NCBI GenBank assembly: GCA_903879335.1
Contig: CAIRLC010000019.1
Span: forward strand, 186,001-250,000
DNA: 64,000 nucleotides
Direction of reading: 5' to 3'
Source of the DNA: an uncultured Pseudomonadota bacterium
GTDB taxonomy: Bacteria > Pseudomonadota > Gammaproteobacteria > Steroidobacterales > Steroidobacteraceae
In this document: one piece after another, positions 1 through 9,817 of the stretch
Layout of the letters: every line of letters starts with the position of its first letter
Position numbering within the stretch: the stretch's first letter is position 1
The notes under the pieces: generated by a model
Seen by the model: only the letters and a program-made list of their open reading frames with translations
What the model was told of the DNA's origin: nothing
Databases searched by the model: none
Made by a program: the position numbers and the translations under genes

Positions 1-2
1 TC

Positions 3-2348
3 CGGACCGAAGTGCTTGGTTTGATGAAGGCGCAAAACGTTAAGAACACGGTCATTGTGCCGGTCGGCGCCAAGGGCGGTTTTGTCTGCCGACGACTCCC
101 TGCCAATCGGGAAGATCAGGCCCGCGAGGTGGTGTCCTGCTATCGCACTTTCATCCATTCATTATTGGATCTGACCGATAATATTGTGGAAGGCCGTGTT
201 GTCCCGCCCCCTAATACGGTTCGGATCGACCCCGACGATTCATATCTCGTCGTTGCTGCCGATAAAGGTACGGCATCTTTTTCGGATGTGGCGAATGCGA
301 TCTCAGAAGAACGCGGCTTCTGGCTCGGTGATGCTTTCGCGTCAGGTGGGTCGGCAGGGTACGACCACAAGAAGATGGCGATTACCTCCCGCGGAGCCTG
401 GGAGTGCGTCAAACGCCATTTCCGCGAGATGGGCATTGACACTCAGAGTCAGGCTTTCTCAGTGGCAGGCATCGGCGATATGTCGGGTGACGTTTTCGGC
501 AACGGCCTGACACGCTCCCCGCACGCACGGCTTGTCGCTGCGTTTAATCACCAGCACATATTCATCGATCCGAGCCCAGATCCAAAACAGGCTTTCGAGG
601 AACGGTGCCGCTTATTTAATCTGCCGCGATCCACATGGGCCGATTACGACGCAAAACTGATATCCAAAGGTGGCTCGATCCAGTCGCGTGCGGCCAAATC
701 GATTTCACTGAGCCTCGAGGCCCGCGCACTCTTAGGCATCGACAGCGAAACTGCATCGCCAAACGATGTCGTTCGGGCAATTTTGAAGCTGAATGTCGAT
801 CTGCTTTGGAACGGTGGCATTGGCACCTACGTGAAAGCGAGCTCGGAGTCACACGGTGCAGTCGGCGACCGTGCGAATGATGCAGTAAGGATTGATGGTC
901 GAGAGTTGCGCTGCAAGGTCGTCGGCGAAGGCGGGACCCTCGGTTTTTCGCAGTTGGGCCGAGTCGAATACGCCCTCTCGGGTGGACGAATCAATACCGA
1001 CTTTATCGACAATTCCGGCGGCGTAAATTGCTCCGACCTTGAGGTCAACATTAAGATTCTGCTGCGCATAGCGGCAGATCAACGCGGACTTAAGCGATCA
1101 TCCCGCAATAAGTTGTTGGCTCAAATGACGGATGAGGTTGCGACGCTCGTTCTACGCAACAACTATCTTCAGACTCAGGCGCTCAGTGTTCTTGAGGCTC
1201 GTTCAGTGGATCGCGCCGGAGAACACCTACACGCGATCAGTGTCTTAGAGCGCGCGGTCGATCTCAGCCGCGCGATTGAATACTTACCGACTGACGCTGC
1301 CGTCGTAGAGCGCGCTTCGCGAGGCCGGGGTCTTACCCGGCCTGAGTTGGCCATCCTGTTGAGCTACTCCAAGATTTGGCTGAACCAGCAGATTGTTGAA
1401 TCCGATGTCCCTGAAGATCCTTATCTATCCAATGAGCTGGAACGTTACTTCCCACCAGAATTGGGACGTCGCTGTCGCGATCTCATGGACGCGCATCCGC
1501 TGCGGCGCGAAATCATTGCTACCGCGACCACGAATAGCGTTATCAATCGCATGGGGCCGGTATTCGTGATCCGCGCGGCCGAGGATACGGGTGCCACGGT
1601 GGGTTCGATTGTGCGCGCCTATGCGATCGCGCGAGAAACCACCGGGATGCGTGATATTTGGGGGGCGATTGAAGGACTCGACAATCGAGTCCCAGCGGCC
1701 ATTCAAGTCGAAATGTCGACCGCGACGACGCGTGCGCTGAAACTGGCAACCCATTGGGTGCTGGCGCACCGGCGCTCTCTCGCCGTGGCTGAGAATGTCG
1801 CAGCACTCCGGCCTAGCCTCACGTCACTGGCTGCGCTTTCTCCGGATTTGCTGTGCGGAAATATTGAGAAGCGGGTCAGTGCGATCCGCGACCGACTGTT
1901 GGGCGCGGGCGTCCCGGAACTCTTGGCCGTGGGTGTGGCTCAACTCGAACTCCTGCCGGGTGCCTTCGACGTCGCCGAACTAGCCGCTGCGCTGAAGCGC
2001 CCACTGGAGACCGTCGCGCGTGTTTATCTCAAGCTCGCGAGTGATTTGGGTCTCGACGAACTCGGAGTCGCCATCGATTCCCTCACCACGCATAGCCACT
2101 GGCAATCGGTCGCCCGCTCTTCTCTACGGGAGGACCTACACCGCTTGCGTCGCGCGTTGACTCAAAAGGTGCTCAGCAGCAAGACCCTAGCGGATCCGGT
2201 TCGACTGACGAGCACTTGGATGGCGTCGAACCAGCGGGGGGTCGAACACTTTCGAGGTATCGCGACCGACATCCAATCGTCCGGCACGATGGATTTCGCA
2301 ACCTTATCGGTCGCACTGCAAGCATTGCGCCGACTTGGCACAGCCTGA
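3..2348 (+). CDS. NAD-specific glutamate dehydrogenase (large type), C-terminal part, truncated by window start
   Basis: Frame open from the window edge (R-T-E before the listed ORF start); VKNTVIVPVGAKGGFV and LLWNGGIGTYVKAS motifs typical of large NAD-GDH. Confidence 0.93.
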   Translation, partial: RTEVLGLMKAQNVKNTVIVPVGAKGGFVCRRLPANREDQAREVVSCYRTFIHSLLDLTDNIVEGRVVPPPNTVRIDPDDSYLVVAADKGTASFSDVANAISEERGFWLGDAFASGGSAGYDHKKMAITSRGAWECVKRHFREMGIDTQSQAFSVAGIGDMSGDVFGNGLTRSPHARLVAAFNHQHIFIDPSPDPKQAFEERCRLFNLPRSTWADYDAKLISKGGSIQSRAAKSISLSLEARALLGIDSETASPNDVVRAILKLNVDLLWNGGIGTYVKASSESHGAVGDRANDAVRIDGRELRCKVVGEGGTLGFSQLGRVEYALSGGRINTDFIDNSGGVNCSDLEVNIKILLRIAADQRGLKRSSRNKLLAQMTDEVATLVLRNNYLQTQALSVLEARSVDRAGEHLHAISVLERAVDLSRAIEYLPTDAAVVERASRGRGLTRPELAILLSYSKIWLNQQIVESDVPEDPYLSNELERYFPPELGRRCRDLMDAHPLRREIIATATTNSVINRMGPVFVIRAAEDTGATVGSIVRAYAIARETTGMRDIWGAIEGLDNRVPAAIQVEMSTATTRALKLATHWVLAHRRSLAVAENVAALRPSLTSLAALSPDLLCGNIEKRVSAIRDRLLGAGVPELLAVGVAQLELLPGAFDVAELAAALKRPLETVARVYLKLASDLGLDELGVAIDSLTTHSHWQSVARSSLREDLHRLRRALTQKVLSSKTLADPVRLTSTWMASNQRGVEHFRGIATDIQSSGTMDFATLSVALQALRRLGTA

Positions 2349-2417
2349 ACACGACAATTTTGACTACACGCGCAAGCGCGGCTAACTTGCTGTCGCTTCG
2401 CTACCGGAGATTCGAAC

Positions 2418-3176
2418 GTGGTTGATAAAGCAGGAACACTGGCGTTGGTGCGCCACGGACAGAGTGACTGGAATCTAAAGAATCTGTTCACGGGTTGGAC
2501 AGATGTCGATTTGACGGCGCAAGGACGGGTCGAAGCCGAGGAAGCCGGCCGCCTGCTTGCGGCCGAAGGCATTGATTTTGATAAAGTTTATACGTCTGTG
2601 CTGGTGCGCGCGATCCGTACTGCGAATATCGCCTTGGATGCCATGGATCGACTCTGGCTGCCGGTAGAGCGCGCTTGGCGTTTGAATGAGCGCCACTACG
2701 GCGCGTTGCAGGGGCTCGATAAGGCAGAAACCGTGGCCAAGCATGGGGCGGAACAAGTCAAAATTTGGCGACGGAGTTATGACATTCCGCCGCCGGCATT
2801 GGCGCTCGATGACCCTCGCCACCCACTCGCCGACCGACGCTACCGCGATTTAGATCCATCATTACTGCCAGCAACGGAATCGCTGAAAGACACGCTCGCC
2901 CGCGTAGAACCCCTGTGGAATGACAGCATTGCACCGGCCCTGCGCGCCGGCCGAAATGTCCTTATTTTCGCGCACGGAAACAGCCTACGCGCGATGGTTA
3001 AAATGCTTGATGGCATGAGCGAAGCCGAGATCTTGGAATTCAATATTCCAACCGGTGTACCGATCATTTATGACCTGGCGCCGGATCTGACTTCTCGTGG
3101 GCGACGCTTCTTAGGTGATCCCGCGGCCATTGCAGCGGCGGCCGAAGCTGTCGCGAAACAAACTGAAAAGAAATAA
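2418..3176 (+). CDS. gpmA: 2,3-bisphosphoglycerate-dependent phosphoglycerate mutase
   Basis: [23 protein letters not shown] and [12 protein letters not shown] motifs, 252 aa. Confidence 0.95.
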   Translation: MVDKAGTLALVRHGQSDWNLKNLFTGWTDVDLTAQGRVEAEEAGRLLAAEGIDFDKVYTSVLVRAIRTANIALDAMDRLWLPVERAWRLNERHYGALQGLDKAETVAKHGAEQVKIWRRSYDIPPPALALDDPRHPLADRRYRDLDPSLLPATESLKDTLARVEPLWNDSIAPALRAGRNVLIFAHGNSLRAMVKMLDGMSEAEILEFNIPTGVPIIYDLAPDLTSRGRRFLGDPAAIAAAAEAVAKQTEKK

Positions 3177-3184
3177 GGCCGACG

Positions 3185-3209
3185 GAGCCGGCGGCAACCC
3201 CGCCGGCTC
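3185..3209. terminator. Hairpin between convergent gpmA and ferredoxin genes
   Basis: Perfect 10-bp stem GAGCCGGCGG/CCGCCGGCTC with loop CAACC; no obvious U-tract. Confidence 0.6.
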
Positions 3210-3226
3210 ACACGGTCGTCCGAGCC

Positions 3227-3541
3227 TTATTCGTCCGGGCCAACCGCGATCTTGAGTCCATCGAGGGAGTCCGTGAAGGTCACCTGACAGGACAGGCGCG
3301 AATTGGGCTTGTAGCTGCTCAGTTCGCGCAGCAACTCGGTCTCGTCGCCTTGTGCGGCTGGCAATTTAGCCATCCACGACTCGTCGACGTAAATGTGGCA
3401 GGTTGCGCAAGAGCACATGCCGCCGCAAATCGCGGCCATGTCAAAGTCGCCATCGCGCAACGTTTCCATGACGGAAGTACCCGCCCGCGCAGTGACACGG
3501 TGCTCTTTACCCGATCGATCAACGACTACCATCTCAGCCAT
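3227..3541 (-). CDS. 2Fe-2S ferredoxin
   Basis: CGGMCSCATCHIYV plus LSCQ cysteine pattern; start chosen at MAEMVVVDRSG. Confidence 0.9.
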   Translation of the reverse strand: MAEMVVVDRSGKEHRVTARAGTSVMETLRDGDFDMAAICGGMCSCATCHIYVDESWMAKLPAAQGDETELLRELSSYKPNSRLSCQVTFTDSLDGLKIAVGPDE

Positions 3542-3641
3542 GCTGCGCTCTCCCATTCGTGTAGACCTGCCGACCAGAGTCTGGCGCGGCGCGCGCATGG
3601 TAGCCGCCTATCGGGATTTCGACCAGTCGGGCGCGCACATA

Positions 3642-4472
3642 TCAGGCCCCAAGACGCTGGATAAGCGCCGCACGCCGCAATTCGGGCACGGTATGCCACG
3701 CATTGGCGACGTCCAACCATAAGGCATGGACTGAATCGAATAGCATCAGCCACGGGGTGATCTCTGCGACTTCAACCCCCCCATAGGACGCTAGGAGCGC
3801 AGCCGATTGCCGCGCCGACAAATTGTGGTAGCCGATGATGCCAGCGAGCTCAAACAAGGGATCACCGCAACCGGCATATTCCCAATCGATGAACCATAAA
3901 TTCTCGCCATCAAGCACGTTCAAGGCATGCAAATCGTTGTGACAAAAGGCAGGACGCTCCGTGCGCCGGCGGCTTTCGCTGCGCTGAACCGCATCCTGCA
4001 AGAGACGACGCGAAACCGGCCCAGACCCCGCACCCGCAGCCGAGAGATATTCGCGAGCCACTGAATCCGCATCAATAGGACGCAATCCCGCCGGAACCGG
4101 CGAATCATGCAATTCGCGCACGCGACGCGCGAGCCGACTCAGCCCGGCCTCGCTGTCGAATAAATCAGCCGAGGCATTGGCTGCCGGCAACCATTGGCTG
4201 ACCAGGATCCCTAGCACGGGGTCGGCGTAAACCACGGCCGGCGCGAAGCCAAGGGCCGCTGCGGCGGCCTGCGCGTCCCGCTCGCCGACCCGGCTGACCA
4301 ATAAGGCATCATCGCCAGGTCCTGCTAAACGAACCGCCCAATCGACGCCGACAGAGGTGACGCGGATGGTTCGATTGATCGCGCCGCCGCTCACTGTCTC
4401 GCAAGCAATACCGGTGGCCAAGGCTTGGCGGCCGGCGCCAAACGACAGCAAGATTGATTCGATTTCCTTCAA
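3642..4472 (-). CDS. Phosphotransferase of the choline/thiamine/aminoglycoside kinase fold
   Basis: FCHNDLHALNVL and FIDWEYAGCGDPLFELA (APH/ChoK catalytic and metal-binding motifs). Confidence 0.85.
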   Translation of the reverse strand: MKEIESILLSFGAGRQALATGIACETVSGGAINRTIRVTSVGVDWAVRLAGPGDDALLVSRVGERDAQAAAAALGFAPAVVYADPVLGILVSQWLPAANASADLFDSEAGLSRLARRVRELHDSPVPAGLRPIDADSVAREYLSAAGAGSGPVSRRLLQDAVQRSESRRRTERPAFCHNDLHALNVLDGENLWFIDWEYAGCGDPLFELAGIIGYHNLSARQSAALLASYGGVEVAEITPWLMLFDSVHALWLDVANAWHTVPELRRAALIQRLGA

Positions 4473-4479
4473 TTTTCGC

Positions 4480-5124
4480 TCATTTCACCGGATTTGTGGC
4501 CCAACTGCGCCAACCCAGCGCCGCCAAGCCGACATAGAGCACATATAATATAGCTGTCAATGGCAATCCTTGCCTTACGCAAAGCCAAGCAATCACACAA
4601 TCAACGGCGATCCACCAAAGCCAATTTTCTCGACGTTTTTTGGCCTGCAGCCCAGTGGCATAGACGCTGGCCCAAGTGGTCCAAGCATCGATTAAAGGGT
4701 CCGCAGAGTGGGTCTCAACGGACAGCCAATGCGCCGTTAACGCAGCAACGAGCGTCATTGCGCCTAGGGCCCAGAGGTTCATGCGCCAGGAGCCATTCGT
4801 GGGTGCCCGCTCAGCATCGGTACGCCTCCAAGCGAACCATCCGTAGACGGCGACGCTCAGAAAATAGGCCTGCAAAGCCGACTGCATATAAAGATGCGCT
4901 TCTGCGAAAACTCGCAGATAGAGCGCCGTGCTGACAAAAGCAAAAGCCCAGCACCAGCGAGATTCGCGAATGGCAAGAACGACATAAGCGAGCCCAAGGC
5001 ACGCAGCGACGACCTCCAGCGGACTCGCGCTGGCGCAGGTCGTTTGCAGCAGACCGATCATGTCAGTGAGCGTCACAACCAAAGCCTCGGGGTCCACCCA
5101 GTCATGAGCGGAGGCTGATAGCAT
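4480..5124 (-). CDS. PnuC-family vitamin/nicotinamide riboside-type transporter
   Basis: LEVVAACLGLAYVVLAIRES, VYGWFAWRR, ENWLWWIAVDCVIAWLCVRQGLPLTAILYVLYVGLAALGWRSW; start inferred at MLSASAHDW. Confidence 0.82.
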   Translation of the reverse strand: MLSASAHDWVDPEALVVTLTDMIGLLQTTCASASPLEVVAACLGLAYVVLAIRESRWCWAFAFVSTALYLRVFAEAHLYMQSALQAYFLSVAVYGWFAWRRTDAERAPTNGSWRMNLWALGAMTLVAALTAHWLSVETHSADPLIDAWTTWASVYATGLQAKKRRENWLWWIAVDCVIAWLCVRQGLPLTAILYVLYVGLAALGWRSWATNPVK

Positions 5125-5154
5125 AGGAACTTGTTCATCTTGAGGTTGTGCCCC

Positions 5155-6063
5155 ATGAGCCAGCGATCGGTCAAGGTTTATCAAGTCGACGTCTTTACGG
5201 ATACCTTGTTTACAGGTAACCCCGCCGGCGTTGTATTGGGTGCCGAGACGCTGAGCGAGGCCGAAATGCAGGCGCTCGCCCGAGAACTCAACAACTCAGA
5301 TTCAGCCTTCGTCCTACCGCCGGATGGCGATGACCACGAAATCATCCTGCGCTTCTTCACCCCGAAGAGCGAAGTGGGTTTCGTCGGCCATGCAACGGTG
5401 GCAGCCCATGTGGCTCGATTGGCGGCTGGCGTCGGCGGCACGGGGAACCTGCGGCAAAAATCGCGGTCCGGCATCCAGCCCATTACAGTCTCCGGCACAC
5501 CCGAAAATCCGCACGTCGCCGTGACGGTGCCGCCGCCGATGTGCCTGCCGCCCATTACCGCGGAACAGAGAGCCGAACTACTTGATATCTTCGGTATCGA
5601 AACCGCAGCCTTGGATGCGAAATGCCCAATTTTGGTCACCAAGCGCGCCACAACACGCCTGATGATCGGGCTGCGCTCCACCGAATTGCTCGCTTCGCTG
5701 GACCCCGACCTGGAGGCGCTGAAGCGATTCACACCGCACGTCGGCGCAGACGGCTACCTGCTGTTCGTGCGTGACGCGCACGGACCCGGCACTTTTGAAG
5801 CACGACTCTTTTCCCCTGTACTCGGCATTGCCGAGGATCCCGTCAGCGGCAACGCCCACGGCATGCTCGGGGCTTACCTCGTCACACAAGGGCTCCTCTC
5901 CGTGCAGGACGGCAAGGCAACTTTAACCGGGCACCAAGGCTCCAGCATGCAACGCCCGGGTAAAGTGGATATTGAGGTCAGCGTCAGCGACGGCGAACCG
6001 ACCCAGATCGTGATCAGCGGCACCGCACGGGTGGTCTTCACGACTGACATTCTGCTCAGCTAA
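5155..6063 (+). CDS. PhzF-family isomerase-like protein
   Basis: VDVFTDTLFTGNPAGVVL, LRFFTPKSEVGFVGHATVA, EDPVSGNAHG motifs. Confidence 0.9.
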   Translation: MSQRSVKVYQVDVFTDTLFTGNPAGVVLGAETLSEAEMQALARELNNSDSAFVLPPDGDDHEIILRFFTPKSEVGFVGHATVAAHVARLAAGVGGTGNLRQKSRSGIQPITVSGTPENPHVAVTVPPPMCLPPITAEQRAELLDIFGIETAALDAKCPILVTKRATTRLMIGLRSTELLASLDPDLEALKRFTPHVGADGYLLFVRDAHGPGTFEARLFSPVLGIAEDPVSGNAHGMLGAYLVTQGLLSVQDGKATLTGHQGSSMQRPGKVDIEVSVSDGEPTQIVISGTARVVFTTDILLS

Positions 6064-6073
6064 GACGGCAGCA

Positions 6074-7318
6074 TTAACGCCGAGCCCGCTCAGGCTCGGC
6101 GAGTTCGCCTTCGAACGCGGCAACCACCGCGGTCGCCACCGAATTACCAATCACATTAGTCGCGCTGCGTCCCATATCAAGGAATTGATCGACCGCGAGA
6201 ATGAGCACTAGCCCTGCTTCCGGTATACCGAAGTGGGCCAGTGTTGCGGCGATCACCACGAGCGATGCCCGCGGCACACCAGCCATCCCTTTGCTCGTCA
6301 CCATCAATAACAACAGCATCGTGATTTGCTGCGAGACAGACAGAGCGATACCGTAAGCCTGCGCAATAAATAGCGTGGCAAAAGTGCAATACATCATCGA
6401 ACCATCGAGATTGAACGAATAACCGAGCGGCAATACAAAACTCGCGATTCGGCCTGAGACTCCAAATCGTTCTAACTGCGATAGCGTCTTCGGATAGGCG
6501 GCTTCCGAACTGGCTGTTGAAAAGGCCAGTAAGACGGGCTCACGGAGTAGCGGGATGAGTTGCAAGATGCGCCGCCCCAACACGACGCTCCCCAACGCCA
6601 GCAGAATTCCCCAGAGCGTAATCAGCGATAGATAAAAGCCACCGACAAAACGTCCATAAGTTGCCAGTACGCCAAAGCCATGCTGAGCGACCACAGCCGT
6701 GATCGCCGCAAACACCGCAATCGGGGCGAATAGCATCACATACGATGTCATCTTCAACATCGCTTGCGCGATATCGTCAAGCACCCCGACCAATCGACTG
6801 ACGCGAGCACCAAGCGACGCCAGTGCAGTGCCTAAAAAACCTGAAAAAATAACGATCTGCAGAATCTCATTATTTGCCATCGCTTCTGCGATCGACTTCG
6901 GCACCAAATGCGTCACAAAGTCTTTGAGTGTCATCGCGGTTGCGTGGACCCCGCTATCGATGCCAGCCTCGGGCAAAGCAAACCCAGCCCCAACGCCGGG
7001 CGCAATCCAGGTCACCATCAAAAGACCGAGCGCCAGAGAGATCAACGACGCGAATAGAAACCATCCAAGCGTCCGTGCCCCGACTCGCCCGAGTTTGGCA
7101 GGCTCGCCCATATGGGCAATACCAACCGTCAGCGTCGATAACACCAAGGGCGCGATGATCATTTTGATGAGTCGCAGGAAAACATCGGTGCCGATTTGGC
7201 AGTACCCCGCAATGAGCTGACGGACAGACTCATCCGGGATGAATGCGTGGATCGATGCGCCTGCAGCAATACCAGCAAGCAGCGCACCTGCGACCACTAA
7301 CGTAAATTTCTTAGCCAT
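6074..7318 (-). CDS. Dicarboxylate/amino acid:cation symporter (DAACS family)
   Basis: LPLGYSFNLDGSMMYCTFATLFIAQAYGI, MLLLLMVTSKGMAGVPRASLVV, DQFLDMGRSATNVIGNSVATAVVA. Confidence 0.92.
   Translation of the reverse strand: MAKKFTLVVAGALLAGIAAGASIHAFIPDESVRQLIAGYCQIGTDVFLRLIKMIIAPLVLSTLTVGIAHMGEPAKLGRVGARTLGWFLFASLISLALGLLMVTWIAPGVGAGFALPEAGIDSGVHATAMTLKDFVTHLVPKSIAEAMANNEILQIVIFSGFLGTALASLGARVSRLVGVLDDIAQAMLKMTSYVMLFAPIAVFAAITAVVAQHGFGVLATYGRFVGGFYLSLITLWGILLALGSVVLGRRILQLIPLLREPVLLAFSTASSEAAYPKTLSQLERFGVSGRIASFVLPLGYSFNLDGSMMYCTFATLFIAQAYGIALSVSQQITMLLLLMVTSKGMAGVPRASLVVIAATLAHFGIPEAGLVLILAVDQFLDMGRSATNVIGNSVATAVVAAFEGELAEPERARR
6078..6101. terminator. Hairpin overlapping the 3' coding end of the symporter gene, at the convergent phzF/symporter junction
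   Basis: Perfect 9-bp stem CGCCGAGCC/GGCTCGGCG with 6-nt loop. Confidence 0.5.
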
Positions 7319-8837
7319 GATCACCTCTGAGCGCACTCTGGCTGTCAGCGCCACATTTATCAATCACTGCGCGTTCGCGTACGCGCCCGATCCCCTGGCG
7401 AATCTGCAACACTCGCTGGATTTCGGGCACCAGATCTGACGCATGATGCGCAGCGACCAGCAATTGCGTCCCCGCGCGAGCCAGCGCCGACAATAGGCCG
7501 CGGACTTGGAGCCGGAAAGGGGCATCGAGACCCGTCAATGGTTCATCCAGCAACAAGGCTTCCGGCTGGAGTATCAAGGCGCGCGCGAACAGGGCAAGGC
7601 GACGCTGACCATAGGACATTGTGCGCACCGATCCCGTTGGATCACCCGCAAAGCCGACCAGATCAAGAGCTGCGCGAGTGCGCTGCCTTTCGGCGGGCGT
7701 CGCGCGAGTTAACAAGCCGAAACTCAAGCGCTCACCGCTCACCACGAAATCTTCGACGGAGAGATCCTCGAGATATTCCATCTGCAATTCCGGTGAAACG
7801 AAGCCTATACGCCGCCGCCACTCTTCGATGTGCAGACCAATCTCATGTCCGCGCCGTTGAATCCGGCCGCGTGCCGCAAAGGGCAAGAGCCCATAGATGG
7901 CCTGTAGCAACGACGATTTTCCCGAGCCGTTGTCGCCAACGATAGCCCAGTGCTCGCCGGCCTCAATGATCCAATCTAGGTTCTTGATGATCGGCTTGTA
8001 GTCTCGATAAAGCCACGCCCCCTCTAACTCGATGAGCGGCAGTCGCTGCGCGCTCAACGCTGGAAGTGCCGCGCGCGACTGTTGGCCATCTAAGACGAGC
8101 CAGTGCTGCGGCGCCGTTTGCAGGGGGCCGTCGTACGTGATTTGACCCTTGTCCAGTACAAGAGCCCGATCGAAGCACGCTGGAACGTCATCCAGTCGGT
8201 GAGCAGCCAAAACCAATGTCACGCCGCGCTCAGCCAGTCGACACAGTTCCCGGTCGAGTACGCGTCGCGTGCGTGCATCGAGCCCGTTATGCACTTCATC
8301 GAGCAGGACCAGTTGCGGATTCCCGGCCAAGGCACGGGCAATCAAAACGCGCCGCCGTTCGCCGTAGGACAGCGTCAGAAAGCGGCGCCGAGCCAAAGTA
8401 CGCAGCGCAAATCGGGTCATCAGACCACGCACTCGTGCACGTTCGGCCGGCTTGAGACGTTCCACCGGTCGGATCGTGTTGTGTACGCCGGTCCCGATGA
8501 CCCGTTGCACGGTGAAGTTCCAATCATACCGGTAGTATTTGTCTTGCCGCTCCCCCCCGATCAGAGCGACGAGTGGCAGCACGTCTGTCGTGTCCAGCGG
8601 TACGCCACCCCCACTGCAGTAATCGCGACGCTCATCCCCGCCCTCGGTCGGAGTGGGCCAACGTTCGCCTCCCAGGAGTTTTAAGAGCTGCGTTTTACCT
8701 GCGCCATTGGCGCCCAACAAAACCAGCCTAGCGCCCGGCGCGACCGTGAGCGTGAGAGGCCCTAAGACCTGCCGCTCGCCAAGCACGATCCCGGCACGGT
8801 AACAGTCGACTCCGATACCCCTCACACCGCTTGCCAT
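7311..8837 (-). CDS. ABC ATPase with two nucleotide-binding domains in one chain (ModF-like)
   Basis: Two Walker A (GANGAGKTQLL, GDNGSGKSSLL), two signatures (LSYGERRRV, MSYGQRRLA) and two Walker B motifs; no transmembrane domain. Confidence 0.85.
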   Translation of the reverse strand: MASGVRGIGVDCYRAGIVLGERQVLGPLTLTVAPGARLVLLGANGAGKTQLLKLLGGERWPTPTEGGDERRDYCSGGGVPLDTTDVLPLVALIGGERQDKYYRYDWNFTVQRVIGTGVHNTIRPVERLKPAERARVRGLMTRFALRTLARRRFLTLSYGERRRVLIARALAGNPQLVLLDEVHNGLDARTRRVLDRELCRLAERGVTLVLAAHRLDDVPACFDRALVLDKGQITYDGPLQTAPQHWLVLDGQQSRAALPALSAQRLPLIELEGAWLYRDYKPIIKNLDWIIEAGEHWAIVGDNGSGKSSLLQAIYGLLPFAARGRIQRRGHEIGLHIEEWRRRIGFVSPELQMEYLEDLSVEDFVVSGERLSFGLLTRATPAERQRTRAALDLVGFAGDPTGSVRTMSYGQRRLALFARALILQPEALLLDEPLTGLDAPFRLQVRGLLSALARAGTQLLVAAHHASDLVPEIQRVLQIRQGIGRVRERAVIDKCGADSQSALRGDHG

Positions 8838-9673
8838 GCGTCTTCACCGCACACGACGACCCGCTCTTCAATCTCCAGCTTGACCAAATGCGCTAATAGC
8901 GTGTGTCGCGCCACACCATGCAAAGCGGGAGGCACGTCCGCATAGACGCGCGTCAATAGCGCATCCACGCTCATGCAGCCTGCATCTTGAAGCGCGTTCA
9001 TCACCCGCTGCTCGCGCAAATTCCGATGCGCAACCAGCCGCTCAATCGTGGCGCGAGTGTTCAAGACCACCGGCCCGTGGCCAGGCAAGAATGCCTTGGG
9101 CTCTAGGTCCAGTACGCGCTGTAGGGAATCGAGATACTCGAGCAAGCTGCCGTCGGGATGGACGATCACGGGCGATACGTTGCCAAGGATGTGATCGCCC
9201 GTGCACACCAACCCAGCGTGTGGCAGATGCCAACAGACATGATTCGAGGCATGACCTGGAGTCAAGACCGCGCAGAGGGGCCCAATGTCTGTATCTACCG
9301 AGTCGCCGGCCTCGACCGACCGGGTCGGCTCGAACCCAGCATCTTGGTATAACGTATGCCGCGGGCGGCGCCCGAGCAGTGGCACGCCCAGTCGCCGCGC
9401 CAACTCACCCGCGGCTGGCGAGTGGTCAACATGGGTGTGGGTGACGACGATCGCCTCAACCTGCGTGCCCGCCACCGCGGCTTCGATGGCCTCCACCTGA
9501 CCGTCGATGGCAGGGCCTGGGTCGACGATCACGAGGCGTTGCTGCCCGAAAATATAGGTATTGGTCCCCGGGCCAGTCATCATTCCGCCATTCGCAGCGA
9601 CCAGGCGACGAACCCCCGGCATGAGCTCTACAGGCCGTCCTGGGGTGAAATCAGTCGATTCCGAAGGTGTCAT
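8822..9673 (-). CDS. MBL-fold metallo-hydrolase
   Basis: VVTHTHVDHSPAAGELA and LPGHGPVVLN motifs; start inferred at MTPSESTDF. Confidence 0.88.
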   Translation of the reverse strand: MTPSESTDFTPGRPVELMPGVRRLVAANGGMMTGPGTNTYIFGQQRLVIVDPGPAIDGQVEAIEAAVAGTQVEAIVVTHTHVDHSPAAGELARRLGVPLLGRRPRHTLYQDAGFEPTRSVEAGDSVDTDIGPLCAVLTPGHASNHVCWHLPHAGLVCTGDHILGNVSPVIVHPDGSLLEYLDSLQRVLDLEPKAFLPGHGPVVLNTRATIERLVAHRNLREQRVMNALQDAGCMSVDALLTRVYADVPPALHGVARHTLLAHLVKLEIEERVVVCGEDAWQAV

Positions 9674-9817
9674 CAGATACTCCAGCCGGCAGGCGGCAAG
9701 CGATGGTACCGGCCCAGACGCCCGACGGCGACAGCCAATGGGGGGTTTCACCGGTCCCGCGAGGTTATAAGATGGGGGCTCATCGGCCATGTCGGCTGAC
9801 ATTTGAGGACCGCATTC

